A stretch of DNA of 35,704 nt from an uncultured Shewanella sp. (GTDB lineage Bacteria > Pseudomonadota > Gammaproteobacteria > Enterobacterales > Shewanellaceae). The notes beneath the pieces were generated by a model. That model was not told where the DNA came from, did not search any database, and saw only the letters and a list, made by a program, of their open reading frames with translations. Every line of letters begins with the position of its first letter. Position 1 is the first letter of the stretch. Below, piece by piece: positions 17,246 to 25,735 of the stretch. The translations under genes were made by a program, and so were the position numbers. The stretch is from positions 1 through 35,704 of the forward strand of contig NZ_CANMIO010000027.1 in the NCBI RefSeq assembly GCF_947497935.1, given 5' to 3'.

Positions 17246-19261
17246 ATGAAGCTCAATCCCGGACAAAATGATGCCGTACACTATGTGAGTGGTCCTTGCT
17301 TAGTACTCGCAGGCGCTGGCAGTGGCAAGACCAGAGTGATCATTAATAAGATCGCCTATCTGGTAGAAAAGTGTGGCTATAAAGCACGCAATATTGCTGC
17401 GGTAACTTTTACCAATAAAGCGGCGCGCGAGATGAAAGAGCGTGTGTCGCAGTCTATGGGGCGCAAAGAAGCGCGAGGGTTATGGATCTCTACGTTCCAT
17501 ACCTTAGGCTTAGAGATTATTAAACGCGAGCATAAGGTGGTTGGCTTAAAGGCTGGCTTTTCACTGTTTGATGATCAAGATACGTTAGCGCTATTAAAGG
17601 AGCTGACTCAGGATGAGTTAGACGAAGATAAAGATCTGCTGAGACTGCTGGCGACTACCATTTCTAACTGGAAAGGTGACTTAGTTATTCCAGAGCAAGC
17701 GCGTAAAATTGCCAAAGATGAACAGCAGCAACTTTTTGCGCTCTTGTATCAGCGATACGCTCAGCATATGAAGGCTTATAACGCGCTCGACTTCGATGAT
17801 TTGATTCTATTACCGACTCTATTGCTGAGGCAGAATGAAGAGGTAAGAACTCGCTGGCAGACGCGCATTCAATATATGCTGGTGGATGAGTATCAAGACA
17901 CCAACACCAGCCAATATGAGATGGTTAAGTTGCTGGTTGGCGAACGTGCCCGCTTTACCGTGGTAGGTGATGACGATCAGTCTATCTATTCATGGCGTGG
18001 CGCTAAACCACAAAACTTGGTGCTCTTGGGCAAAGACTTTCCTAGGTTGAAACTGATCAAGCTAGAGCAAAACTATCGCTCTAGCCAGCGCATCTTGCGT
18101 GCGGCCAACATTCTCATTGCTAACAACCCGCACGTATATGAAAAAGCTCTGTTCAGTGAGTTGGCATACGGGGAGCCTATCAGGGTACTGATAGCTGCAA
18201 ACGAAGAACAAGAAGCGGAGCGAGTCGTCGCAGAGATGATCCGCCATAAGTTCGTGGGTAAAACCTCGTACGGGGATTACGCGATTCTGTATCGTGGTAA
18301 CCATCAGTCACGCTTACTTGAGCGAGCTTTGATGACCAACCGCATTCCTTATAAGTTGAGTGGCGGTACCTCTTTCTTTGGTCGCGCCGAGATCAAAGAC
18401 ATCATGGCTTACCTGCGTTTAGTGGTTAACCCCGATGATGATAATGCCTTCTTGCGCATCGTTAACTTGCCTAAGCGAGGGATTGGCCCGGCAACGCTTG
18501 AGCGCCTAGGTAATTTTGCCAATAAGAAGCAGATCTCGATGTTTGCTGCTATTTTTGAGGCCGACTTAAATCATGAATTACCGCCTGCAGCCATGTCGTC
18601 TCTGTATCAGTTTGGTCGTTTCGTGGTTGAAACGGGTGATTGCGCCGAACGTGGCGATCCCGTCGAAGCCGTTAAGCAGTTAATTCGAAAAATTAACTAC
18701 GAAGACTACCTGTACGAGACCAGTACCAGCGCAAAAGCGGCTGAAATGCGCATGAAGAACATTTCAGAACTATACCGCTGGGTAACTGAGATGCTGCAAG
18801 GCGACGATTTAGATGAAGGCATGACATTGCCTGAGGTGGTTACCCGTCTTACGCTACGCGACATGATGGAGCGAAATAACGAAGATGAGGGGGGCGATCA
18901 GGTTCAGCTTATGACGTTACACGCCTCTAAGGGACTGGAATTTCCTTATGTGTTTATGGTGGGCGCCGAAGAACGAATTCTGCCACACCAAAGCAGTATC
19001 GATGAAGATAACGTCGATGAAGAGCGTCGACTAGCATATGTGGGGATCACCCGTGCGCAAAGAGAGCTGTGGTTTGTTATCTGCCGTGAGCGACGCCAAT
19101 TTGGTGAAACCATTCGCTGTGAGCCGAGTCGCTTCTTGATGGAGCTTCCTCAAGATGACCTTATCTGGGAAAACCGTAAACCGGTGCAAACTGTTGAGCA
19201 GCGTCAGCAGTCGGGCAAAGCGAATATCGCGAACCTAAGAGATATGTTCAAGAATAAGTAG
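17246..19261 (+). CDS. rep: ATP-dependent DNA helicase Rep
   Basis: Superfamily 1A 3'-5' helicase that helps replication forks past protein barriers; 671 residues versus 673 in E. coli Rep. It opens MKLNPGQNDAVHYVSGPCLV. Motifs in order: Q motif (GQNDAV), Walker A GAGSGKT (23-29), motif Ia TFTNKAAREM, Walker B LVDEYQDTN, motif III VVGDDDQSIYSWRGA, motif IV LEQNYRSS, motif V MTLHASKGLEFPYVF and motif VI VGITRAQ. The identity to Rep rather than UvrD rests on the N-terminal sequence and the length. It is a single gene, converging on the GGDEF gene, with its terminator overlapping that gene. Confidence 0.96.
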   Translation: MKLNPGQNDAVHYVSGPCLVLAGAGSGKTRVIINKIAYLVEKCGYKARNIAAVTFTNKAAREMKERVSQSMGRKEARGLWISTFHTLGLEIIKREHKVVGLKAGFSLFDDQDTLALLKELTQDELDEDKDLLRLLATTISNWKGDLVIPEQARKIAKDEQQQLFALLYQRYAQHMKAYNALDFDDLILLPTLLLRQNEEVRTRWQTRIQYMLVDEYQDTNTSQYEMVKLLVGERARFTVVGDDDQSIYSWRGAKPQNLVLLGKDFPRLKLIKLEQNYRSSQRILRAANILIANNPHVYEKALFSELAYGEPIRVLIAANEEQEAERVVAEMIRHKFVGKTSYGDYAILYRGNHQSRLLERALMTNRIPYKLSGGTSFFGRAEIKDIMAYLRLVVNPDDDNAFLRIVNLPKRGIGPATLERLGNFANKKQISMFAAIFEADLNHELPPAAMSSLYQFGRFVVETGDCAERGDPVEAVKQLIRKINYEDYLYETSTSAKAAEMRMKNISELYRWVTEMLQGDDLDEGMTLPEVVTRLTLRDMMERNNEDEGGDQVQLMTLHASKGLEFPYVFMVGAEERILPHQSSIDEDNVDEERRLAYVGITRAQRELWFVICRERRQFGETIRCEPSRFLMELPQDDLIWENRKPVQTVEQRQQSGKANIANLRDMFKNK

Positions 19262-19283
19262 TTTGGTATTAGTCGAACTTAAA

Positions 19284-19326
19284 GCAGGGTGTTAGCCTCA
19301 ATTAGGCACATACCCTGTTTTTTTTT
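19284..19326 (+). terminator. Rep terminator, lying inside the convergent gene's last codons
   Basis: cagggt (19285-19290) pairs with accctg (19312-19317), with an inner gcct/aggc stem, then a run of nine T. The stop codon of the convergent GGDEF gene is at 19302-19304, so the right arm and T-run encode that protein's final residues (TKKNRVCA). Confidence 0.85.
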
Positions 19327-21923
19327 GTCTCAAACTCAATCACATTACCTAATAGGCTGCCCTGGCCTTTAGTAAATCCTAACTCCTGCAATATATCGCA
19401 TTGCTTTTGATTGCTTATTCCAACGGCAAAGATCTCAAATTCTAGAGCCTGAGCCGCATTAAAGTAAGCCTTTACCAACTTAACATGCTGCTTGCTATCT
19501 AGGTGTGCGCTATAGCTAGAATCGAGTTTTAATGCTTGGATGGGGAGGAAGGTCAAACTACTGATGGCACTGTGGGCGCTGCCATAGGCTTCAATCCCAA
19601 GTTTGACATCAAGCTTGTTAAGGCTATCGAAGGCGCTGATGTGATTATTGGTATTTTGCACGAAAGCCTTCTCATTAAAAAACAGGGTCAAATCATTGAT
19701 ATTGAATTGGCACTGCTTAATTCTGTTCTTAAGGGCTCTTAACGCATACTTATGATTTAAGTGCTGGCTAGAGATAGGCATATGTAGTTGAAATTGATTG
19801 CCGTACTTCTGCTGCATATGATGATAGCTTTGATTGACCTGTTCGAATAAGTAATTGTCGAGTTCTATCACCATGTTGCAGTGCTCAGCGATATTGTTCA
19901 GCTGTGCCTGTTTGAGCTTGCCTAAAGTTGGGTGATGCCAGAATAGTCTAGGCTCGAAAGCTAGAGGCTGTTCTGAGCTCAATGTCATGATTGGCAGGTA
20001 ACTTAGCTGTAGCTCTTTCTTGTGTAGTGCATTCTTAAGCTCGTTTTCTAGCTTGATATCTTTGATTTGTTGCTGATTCACCCCATGATTAAAGAGCACG
20101 TAGCAGCCTTTACCTTGTGATTTGGCTTGGTACATTGCCGTATCGGCATCTCTCAGTATCGACTCACTAGTGTCTGAGTGGCTCTGACCGCTCATTGCCA
20201 GGCCGATGCTGGCGCTGGAGTTAAATTGCTGGTTAGCAAGTTCATAAGGCCTGGATAGCTCTGTCAGTACTCTATCCGCTACATCTTCTGCATCCTGCTG
20301 ACCATTGATACTATCGAGGAAAATGACAAACTCATCACCGCCTAGGCGGGCGAGCATGTCATTATTACGAATGCAGTGTTGCAGGCGTTTTGCCGTTTCA
20401 ATTAAGAAGCGGTCGCCTTCTAAGTGACCTAGGGTATCGTTGAGCAACTTAAATCTGTCCATATCAATAAAGAGTACGGCAAACCTTTCAAGACTATGTC
20501 TACGCACATGCTTTATCGCTTGAGTTAAGCGCTCCATAAACATGGAACGATTGGGAAGGCCTGTTAGATTGTCGTGTTTGGCATCGTGCACCAACTGGCG
20601 TTCGATACGTTTACGTTGATTAATCTCCTTTTCGAGATCTTGATTAACACTCTCTAGCGCCTTAGTTCGTTTATTGACTTTGTCTTCTAACTGCTCGTAA
20701 CTCTGTTTTAGTGATTCGGCAGACAACTTTTTCTCAATCGCAGTCGCAATATGGTGAGAGACGAAAGTGAGTAATTCTAAGTCTTTCTCTTGATAGTTTT
20801 GGGTAAAGCTATAACTGTAAACCGTCAAAGCACCGCAGACTTGACCATTAATAAACAGCGGTACGCCTATCCACTGGTTGATCTCTTGGGTTTCGTTTAG
20901 TTCTGGCGCTTCGCAATAGAGAGCACCGGATTCGATGAGCTCATTAATATCTTGTCGATTGAGTAACCTAGGCTTGCTATGCAATAGGATATATTCGGTT
21001 AAGCCATCACTTAGTGCACGGGGCTTTGGCAGAGGAAGATCGAACTGGGATACGAAATAGGGGAAGGTAAGCGCATTTCGTTTTTCATTAAGCTGCGAGA
21101 TAAAGCAGTTATTGACCGGTAATAGATGGCTAATGACGCGGTGGATCTCGCTATAGAATTCTTGGCTATCAATATTTGAGTTTGCCAAGTCGGCGATCTC
21201 AAACAGTGACTGTTGTAAGCGCTCAGCGCGACGTCTTTCATAGACCTCTTGCTTAAGCTTGTTATATGCGATGCTTAACTCTTTAGTGCGAGTGTTGATC
21301 GCATGCTCTAACTGCTCTTGGTTTTGCAGCCTCTGAATCACACCGGAAATATGGTGACTAATGAAGTTCATTAGTTCAATTTCTATCTCGTTATAGAGGA
21401 TGTCACGGCTGTAGCTCTGAAAGACTAATACACCTAAGGTGCTATTGACGCTTCTAATTGGCGTGCCTACCCATTGGCGGAAATGGCTTCCCCGTGGCGT
21501 GATGGCATTCGATTCGACAAGCTGGCGATAGGTTTGGTCATCACAAATCAATGTTTGATCTGTTTTGAGTACGTAGCCGGTTAGGCCACTGTATAAGGTG
21601 TCTGATAGCTCTTCATCGGGATAGAACTCTTTAGGGTGTGCATCTTTCTCATCTTGAAAGAAGGGGACCTCAATCTTGGCTGTTGTTGAGTTAAGTGTTG
21701 CGATAAAAAAGTTATCAGCAGGGATCAGCTTTTTGATCGACCTATGCAGTGACGAATAGAACTCTTCAGGCGTGGTAACACTCGCTGCAAAGTTAGAGAT
21801 CTCTAATAGCGCATTTTGCGTTATCTCTGCACGCTTGTATTTTTGCGCGAGCTTTTTTAAACGAGTAATCCTTTTATTCAGTCTCAATGTCGTTTTTGAC
21901 TGAGATGTTTCTTCCCTAAACAT
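19302..21923 (-). CDS. GAF-GAF-GGDEF-degenerate EAL sensor protein (probable diguanylate cyclase)
   Basis: 873 residues without clear membrane segments, so probably cytosolic. Two GAF domains in tandem (about 35-205 and 235-400; both include an F.ISHHI or F.SHHIA helix), each followed by a coiled coil, then GGDEF (about 455-615) and an EAL-like domain (about 630-865). The cyclase site is intact (RLGGDEF, 528-532), with an inhibitory RxxD site (RNND) five residues before it. The EAL domain has lost its catalytic residues: EPRLFW in place of EAL.RW, EAYG for DDFG, and VGIS for EGVE. Synthesis of c-di-GMP is therefore likely and hydrolysis unlikely. The ligand of the GAF domains is unknown. It is monocistronic. 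Confidence 0.9.
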   Translation of the reverse strand: MFREETSQSKTTLRLNKRITRLKKLAQKYKRAEITQNALLEISNFAASVTTPEEFYSSLHRSIKKLIPADNFFIATLNSTTAKIEVPFFQDEKDAHPKEFYPDEELSDTLYSGLTGYVLKTDQTLICDDQTYRQLVESNAITPRGSHFRQWVGTPIRSVNSTLGVLVFQSYSRDILYNEIEIELMNFISHHISGVIQRLQNQEQLEHAINTRTKELSIAYNKLKQEVYERRRAERLQQSLFEIADLANSNIDSQEFYSEIHRVISHLLPVNNCFISQLNEKRNALTFPYFVSQFDLPLPKPRALSDGLTEYILLHSKPRLLNRQDINELIESGALYCEAPELNETQEINQWIGVPLFINGQVCGALTVYSYSFTQNYQEKDLELLTFVSHHIATAIEKKLSAESLKQSYEQLEDKVNKRTKALESVNQDLEKEINQRKRIERQLVHDAKHDNLTGLPNRSMFMERLTQAIKHVRRHSLERFAVLFIDMDRFKLLNDTLGHLEGDRFLIETAKRLQHCIRNNDMLARLGGDEFVIFLDSINGQQDAEDVADRVLTELSRPYELANQQFNSSASIGLAMSGQSHSDTSESILRDADTAMYQAKSQGKGCYVLFNHGVNQQQIKDIKLENELKNALHKKELQLSYLPIMTLSSEQPLAFEPRLFWHHPTLGKLKQAQLNNIAEHCNMVIELDNYLFEQVNQSYHHMQQKYGNQFQLHMPISSQHLNHKYALRALKNRIKQCQFNINDLTLFFNEKAFVQNTNNHISAFDSLNKLDVKLGIEAYGSAHSAISSLTFLPIQALKLDSSYSAHLDSKQHVKLVKAYFNAAQALEFEIFAVGISNQKQCDILQELGFTKGQGSLLGNVIEFETKKNRVCA

Positions 21924-22109
21924 GTTGTTCCGCCAATCGCCGCTTTAAATTTGGTTAGGATTTGAGCTGATACATATTGATAACACGAAATAGGCCCATA
22001 TCCAAGTCATTATTTTGACGCTTTTGGGTTGGTTCTGGTATAAAAGCGTACAGATCACTCAATTCTTGAGCGAACGAACGTAAAAACCATAAAAAAAGCA
22101 AAACAAGTG

Positions 22110-22138
22110 TAGACGGCAGGGCGTTTTGAACCTAATAT
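22110..22138 (+). promoter_or_regulatory. Promoter of the tRNA operon
   Basis: TAGACG (22110-22115), a 17-bp spacer and TAATAT (22133-22138), followed by a GC-rich discriminator (gccccgc) typical of stable-RNA promoters under stringent control. tRNA-Arg starts about 15 bases beyond the expected transcription start. Confidence 0.65.
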
Positions 22139-22159
22139 ATGCCCCGCTAACAAGGCAAG

Positions 22160-22236
22160 GCACCCATAGCTCAGCTGGATAGAGCGCACCCCTCCGGAGG
22201 GTGAGGCCGAGGGTTCGAATCCTTCTGGGTGCACCA
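22160..22236 (+). tRNA. tRNA-Arg (anticodon CCG)
   Basis: 77 nt with encoded CCA. The acceptor GCACCCA pairs with TGGGTGC, the anticodon stem CACCC/GGGTG encloses loop CTCCGGA, and the T loop is TTCGAAT. It reads CGG codons and is first in the tRNA operon. Confidence 0.97.
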
Positions 22237-22273
22237 GAATGGAAACGGCGTCTTGTTAGTAGGAAATATCAGT

Positions 22274-22350
22274 GGTGATTGTAGCTCAGTTGGTAGAGTC
22301 CCGGATTGTGATTCCGGTTGTCGTGGGTTCGAACCCCATCAGTCACCCCA
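22274..22350 (+). tRNA. tRNA-His (anticodon GTG)
   Basis: Acceptor GTGATTG/CAGTCAC with the histidine-specific extra G-1 (22274) opposite C73, anticodon GTG in loop ATTGTGATT, and encoded CCA. It closely resembles E. coli tRNA-His. Confidence 0.97.
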
Positions 22351-22382
22351 TTTTCCTAAAGCTTTAAATGTTGTAAAAGACT

Positions 22383-22459
<77 letters not shown>

Positions 22460-22517
22460 CATTTATAAATAGCGAGTTTACTCGATATTTAGCAAGTTAA
22501 GTAAGATAAAAGATTTT

Positions 22518-22594
<77 letters not shown>

Positions 22595-22604
22595 CTTTTA
22601 CATG

Positions 22605-22633
22605 AAGCCCTTCGAGTAATCGAAGGGCTTTTT
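22605..22633 (+). terminator. Terminator 1 of the tRNA operon
   Basis: An 11-bp stem (aagcccttcga 22605-22615, tcgaagggctt 22620-22630) with loop gtaa and a short T-run, ten bases after the second tRNA-Pro. Confidence 0.9.
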
Positions 22634-22650
22634 GTATCTGAAACATAGAG

Positions 22651-22694
22651 CTACGGATTCGAATCCTTTCTTTTTATGAAACCATAGCCGACCA
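22651..22694 (+). pseudogene. Decayed 3' fragment of a third tRNA-Pro
   Basis: ggattcgaatcc (22655-22666) matches the T arm of tRNA-Pro with an inserted base, and gccgacca (22687-22694) matches its acceptor end plus CCA. The stretch between is rearranged. The flank cgaccactttt after it equals the flank of tRNA-Pro copy 2, and another terminator follows, so a duplication of tRNA end plus terminator that later decayed fits best. Confidence 0.6.
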
Positions 22695-22701
22695 CTTTTC
22701 G

Positions 22702-22733
22702 AAAAGCCTCTTGAGAAATCAAGAGGCTTTTTT
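22702..22733 (+). terminator. Terminator 2 of the tRNA operon
   Basis: A 13-bp stem (aaaagcctcttga 22702-22714, tcaagaggctttt 22719-22731) with a 4-nt loop and T-run. It follows the tRNA-Pro remnant. Confidence 0.9.
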
Positions 22734-22755
22734 CGTTTTAAAAAAAAATACGAGG

Positions 22756-23024
22756 GGAAGCTAAGACGAACGCTGCGCTTACGGATAACGGAACGTTCGC
22801 AGGCTCACTGACGGAAAAGTCGGAAAAGTCGGAAACGCTAAGATGAAGCGTAAAGCTGAGGTTGGCATTTTAGGACATCGAATTAAAATTGAAGTTGGGG
22901 TAGAGTTTTAGGACCTAGGATCTAGGACCTATTACCGCCTTTTCCGTTATTGCTTCCCCGGCTTTTCTCGTCTATGTCTCTAATCATTTCCTGCAGTTTC
23001 GGCTTTTACCGTCTTAGCCTTTCC
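22756..23024. repeat. Non-coding stretch with nested inverted repeats and short direct repeats
   Basis: No gene seen. The outer arms are ggaa..gctaagacg (22756-22768) against cgtcttagc..ttcc (23010-23024), and inner arms are ataacggaa (22785-22793) against ttccgttat (22942-22950). Between them lie two full and one partial copy of cggaaaagt (22812-22835) and three heptamers of taggacc type (22909-22929) related to the array at 1-77. Nested symmetry suggests a mobile or structured intergenic element. No transposase or target duplication is evident. Confidence 0.5.
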
Positions 23025-23038
23025 TAGAACCTAAAAAT

Positions 23039-23069
23039 AACAAAGGCCTCTGAGAGGCCTTTGTTTATT
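23039..23069 (-). terminator. Terminator downstream of lapD
   Basis: A palindrome of aacaaaggcctct / agaggcctttgtt with T-rich sequence on both sides. It lies 14-44 bases past the lapD stop and closes the adhesin-export operon; it may also act on readthrough from the left. Confidence 0.85.
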
Positions 23070-23082
23070 TTAATAATTTCTA

Positions 23083-25002
23083 CTATTCGACTGCGATAGG
23101 CGGGGAGATAAAGCCCATATACGCATTGGTCTTTAATGGAATAAAACGTTTTAGTTGTGTCTCTTCCTCTATACCCGTCGCTATTACCTCGATATCTAAC
23201 CCTTTGGCGACGTTAATTAGCGCTCGGCATAGCTCGCTGCTGTGAGCATCCTCATCGTAATAAGCAAAGGATTGATCAAGCTTCACATAGCTTGGGCGTA
23301 TGTTCTGCAAATATGCCATTGAGCCAAACTGACGGCCAAAGTGGTCGATACCGAAGTGAGCGCCGTTATCTCGAATAATGGCGCAAAGGGCCTGACAGGC
23401 TTCAGGATTGCTATACACGGCTGCTTCAGGAATATCGAAACAGATCCGCTCTCGAAGTGTTGAAGAGCGGAGGAACTTATCGAGCCATTGATGGAACTCT
23501 ATATCGCCAATACTCTGGAAAGTTAAGTTAATGGCGACGGGCTCGAAGTTTCTATCCAATAACTTCTTATTATGAATAGTCTTAATTAGGCATTTATCGA
23601 GTAGGCTACCCAAAGAGAGCAGCTCGACATAAGGCATGAACTGGCCCGCGTGCACCATCTTGCCGTCAATCTCCAATTGGCAATATAGCTCTCGCTGTAA
23701 AACCGACTCAGTTTGATTGAGCAAAATGGGTTGCCATTTAAACTTGAATTGACCGTCGGTAATTGCATGACTTAGATGATCGCGCCATTGTTCTCGAGTG
23801 AAAAGTTGCTTCTCACTGGTCTCAAACCAATGGAAAACTTTATTCTCTTGCAGAGACTTCTGCAGAGCATTATCGGCTTGTGCCAAGATATCGGTGACGG
23901 TCATCTGACCGATACGTTCGGCAATACCAATCGCAAAGTTCTCGTTTGGTTTACAACCGGCCTTGGAGATCTCTTGGTTAATGGTACGGATCAGCGTTTG
24001 CAGGTATTTACTGGTTTGCTCATGCTCAGAGCTCGTGATCAAGAAGGCAAATTCATATGCGGCAATACGTGCAATAACAGATGTGGTGACACCGTCTAAA
24101 TGTTGCTTCATTTTATTCGATAGCAACTTGATGGTTTCATCACGGACTTGGTAACCGTACTTACTGTGCACTTCTTCTAACCAGTCAAACTTTGCCATCA
24201 TGAGTGCACCACTCTTAGGTTCACTCAGCCAACTGTTTAATCGCCCCATCATATATTGGCGGTTGGGTAGGCCTGAGACTTGATCGACAAGGTTTTTCTT
24301 TCTTAGCTCTCCAACTTCTTCATCGAGTGAGTTAAAGATCTGCTTGAGTTGATCGGACATGCTGTTGAAAGCCTGTACCACAGACTTTAGCTCGGCGGTC
24401 TTGGGTACTGTCATGTCGGGACCAAACTTTCGATTCGCGATCTCTTTAGCATGCTCGGCAATATGGTGCAGAGGCTTTAAAATCCAAGTTAAGCCGACAC
24501 GGGCAAAAATAATGGCAATCAGAAATAGGATTGAAAAGACGATGATGGCATTGGTCATGGTGCGCCAGAGCTCGTGATAACCGAAACCTGGGTGAGCGGT
24601 GATCTCAAGGCGAGCTAGTTGGATCCAGCCTGAGGTGATGGTGCTCTCGCGTTTAATGGTTTCGAATAGCCCTAAGTCGATAAACCATTGGGGAACCCCC
24701 TCGATTTTCATCGGGTTTTCCCATACCTGTTGTTTGCCATCGACCAACCAAGTGAGTTTGACTTGTTGATAGTAGCCACCCTCAAAGATCACATTAATTA
24801 GGGTTTCAGCACCTACAATGTCACCCGCTTCTAAATCGGGAACCAACATAATACCGAGTGAGTGGCTAGTATTGTTGAGATCGGATTCCATTTGTTTAGT
24901 TAGGAAGTTTTGAGTTTCGGTAAACTGTACATAGCCTAAACTCGCAACAACCAATAAGAACAATACAAACAGTAGTGTGTATATCTGTCGAAACAGTGTC
25001 AT
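23083..25002 (-). CDS. lapD: LapD/BpfD: inner-membrane c-di-GMP receptor controlling adhesin release
   Basis: 639 residues: membrane segment (about 7-24), periplasmic LapD/MoxY-type sensor (25-150) with W126 in ITSGWIQL matching the tryptophan known to matter for LapG binding, second membrane segment (152-175), HAMP (about 176-228), then GGDEF-like and EAL-like domains. Both enzyme domains are degenerate: AAYEF (314-318) replaces GGDEF, ELY replaces EAL, and DHFG replaces DDFG. That is expected for a receptor, not an enzyme. In the known system the EAL-like domain binds c-di-GMP and the output domain then sequesters LapG. It is last in the operon, seven bases after lapG. Confidence 0.95.
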   Translation of the reverse strand: MTLFRQIYTLLFVLFLLVVASLGYVQFTETQNFLTKQMESDLNNTSHSLGIMLVPDLEAGDIVGAETLINVIFEGGYYQQVKLTWLVDGKQQVWENPMKIEGVPQWFIDLGLFETIKRESTITSGWIQLARLEITAHPGFGYHELWRTMTNAIIVFSILFLIAIIFARVGLTWILKPLHHIAEHAKEIANRKFGPDMTVPKTAELKSVVQAFNSMSDQLKQIFNSLDEEVGELRKKNLVDQVSGLPNRQYMMGRLNSWLSEPKSGALMMAKFDWLEEVHSKYGYQVRDETIKLLSNKMKQHLDGVTTSVIARIAAYEFAFLITSSEHEQTSKYLQTLIRTINQEISKAGCKPNENFAIGIAERIGQMTVTDILAQADNALQKSLQENKVFHWFETSEKQLFTREQWRDHLSHAITDGQFKFKWQPILLNQTESVLQRELYCQLEIDGKMVHAGQFMPYVELLSLGSLLDKCLIKTIHNKKLLDRNFEPVAINLTFQSIGDIEFHQWLDKFLRSSTLRERICFDIPEAAVYSNPEACQALCAIIRDNGAHFGIDHFGRQFGSMAYLQNIRPSYVKLDQSFAYYDEDAHSSELCRALINVAKGLDIEVIATGIEEETQLKRFIPLKTNAYMGFISPPIAVE

Positions 25003-25009
25003 CTTCTAA

Positions 25010-25717
25010 CTACTCCAGTTTTATCTTGGGTTGGTTAAGGCGCTCAACACCCAAGCGATGTTTCAGATCATTCCATTTAGCAAGTTTTGATGAAGAACCT
25101 GCCAGAACACCTCGTCCTTTTTCTTTGTTTAGCCATAGCTGTCGACCATTAAAGCTGTAGACAGGCAACAGATCTTTTCTCTGTGTTGCGGGCTTAATTG
25201 TTTTATCAAGATTATCTAAAACGAGAGGGATAGAAGAGGGTGTCTCATAGTAAGCGAGTACCATGTGATATTGATTTACGCTGGTTGCTTTAACCATAGT
25301 TATGCGTAATTTATCTTCAGACACACCGAGCTGAAGCAGGGTAAAGTATTTGGCGATTGAGAAATCCTCACAGTCACCACCGCTAACCCCTATAAACTCC
25401 ATGGGCGTTGCCCAATAATTCTTGTTTCCCCAAAGTTTTATATCGTCGACAAAATGAAATAGGTTGAAAAAGTTATTCACCATCAATATTTTATCGCTAT
25501 CTTGCAAACCTTTAGCTTCATCTAAAATCTTAAACCAGGCTCTAATTCTTTTCCCTGCACGCTCGCCATATTGCGATTCAATCGTTTGGGTAATATGGTC
25601 AGCATCTAATTCTTGAACAGGCCCGGCATAAAGGCTGGAGACGGACAGAGCTAACACCGTCAATTTTAATTGGCAGACTTTTCGTAATTTTTTTAATTGA
25701 TAAAGCCTGCCAACCAT
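25010..25717 (-). CDS. lapG: LapG/BpfG: periplasmic calcium-dependent cysteine protease of the large adhesin
   Basis: 235 residues with an N-terminal signal peptide ending near SLYA. This is a bacterial transglutaminase-like cysteine protease (DUF920/peptidase C93). The catalytic triad is C116 (GGDCEDFS), H151 (NQYHMVLAYY) and D168 (PLVLDNLD). D115 and E117 beside the cysteine correspond to calcium-binding residues of Pseudomonas LapG. Its known job is to cut the adhesin near its N terminus (outside this window), releasing it from the cell when c-di-GMP is low. The start has GGAG upstream. It lies 18 bases after the OmpA-like gene and seven before lapD, so it is tightly co-expressed with its inhibitor. 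Confidence 0.95.
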   Translation of the reverse strand: MVGRLYQLKKLRKVCQLKLTVLALSVSSLYAGPVQELDADHITQTIESQYGERAGKRIRAWFKILDEAKGLQDSDKILMVNNFFNLFHFVDDIKLWGNKNYWATPMEFIGVSGGDCEDFSIAKYFTLLQLGVSEDKLRITMVKATSVNQYHMVLAYYETPSSIPLVLDNLDKTIKPATQRKDLLPVYSFNGRQLWLNKEKGRGVLAGSSSKLAKWNDLKHRLGVERLNQPKIKLE

Positions 25718-25735
25718 ACTGCTCCGGTACTTCTA

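Noticed and set aside
19302..20050. Functional EAL phosphodiesterase domain
   Set aside because: Catalytic motifs are replaced (EPR for EAL, EAYG for DDFG, loss of the EGVE glutamate), so hydrolysis is unlikely.
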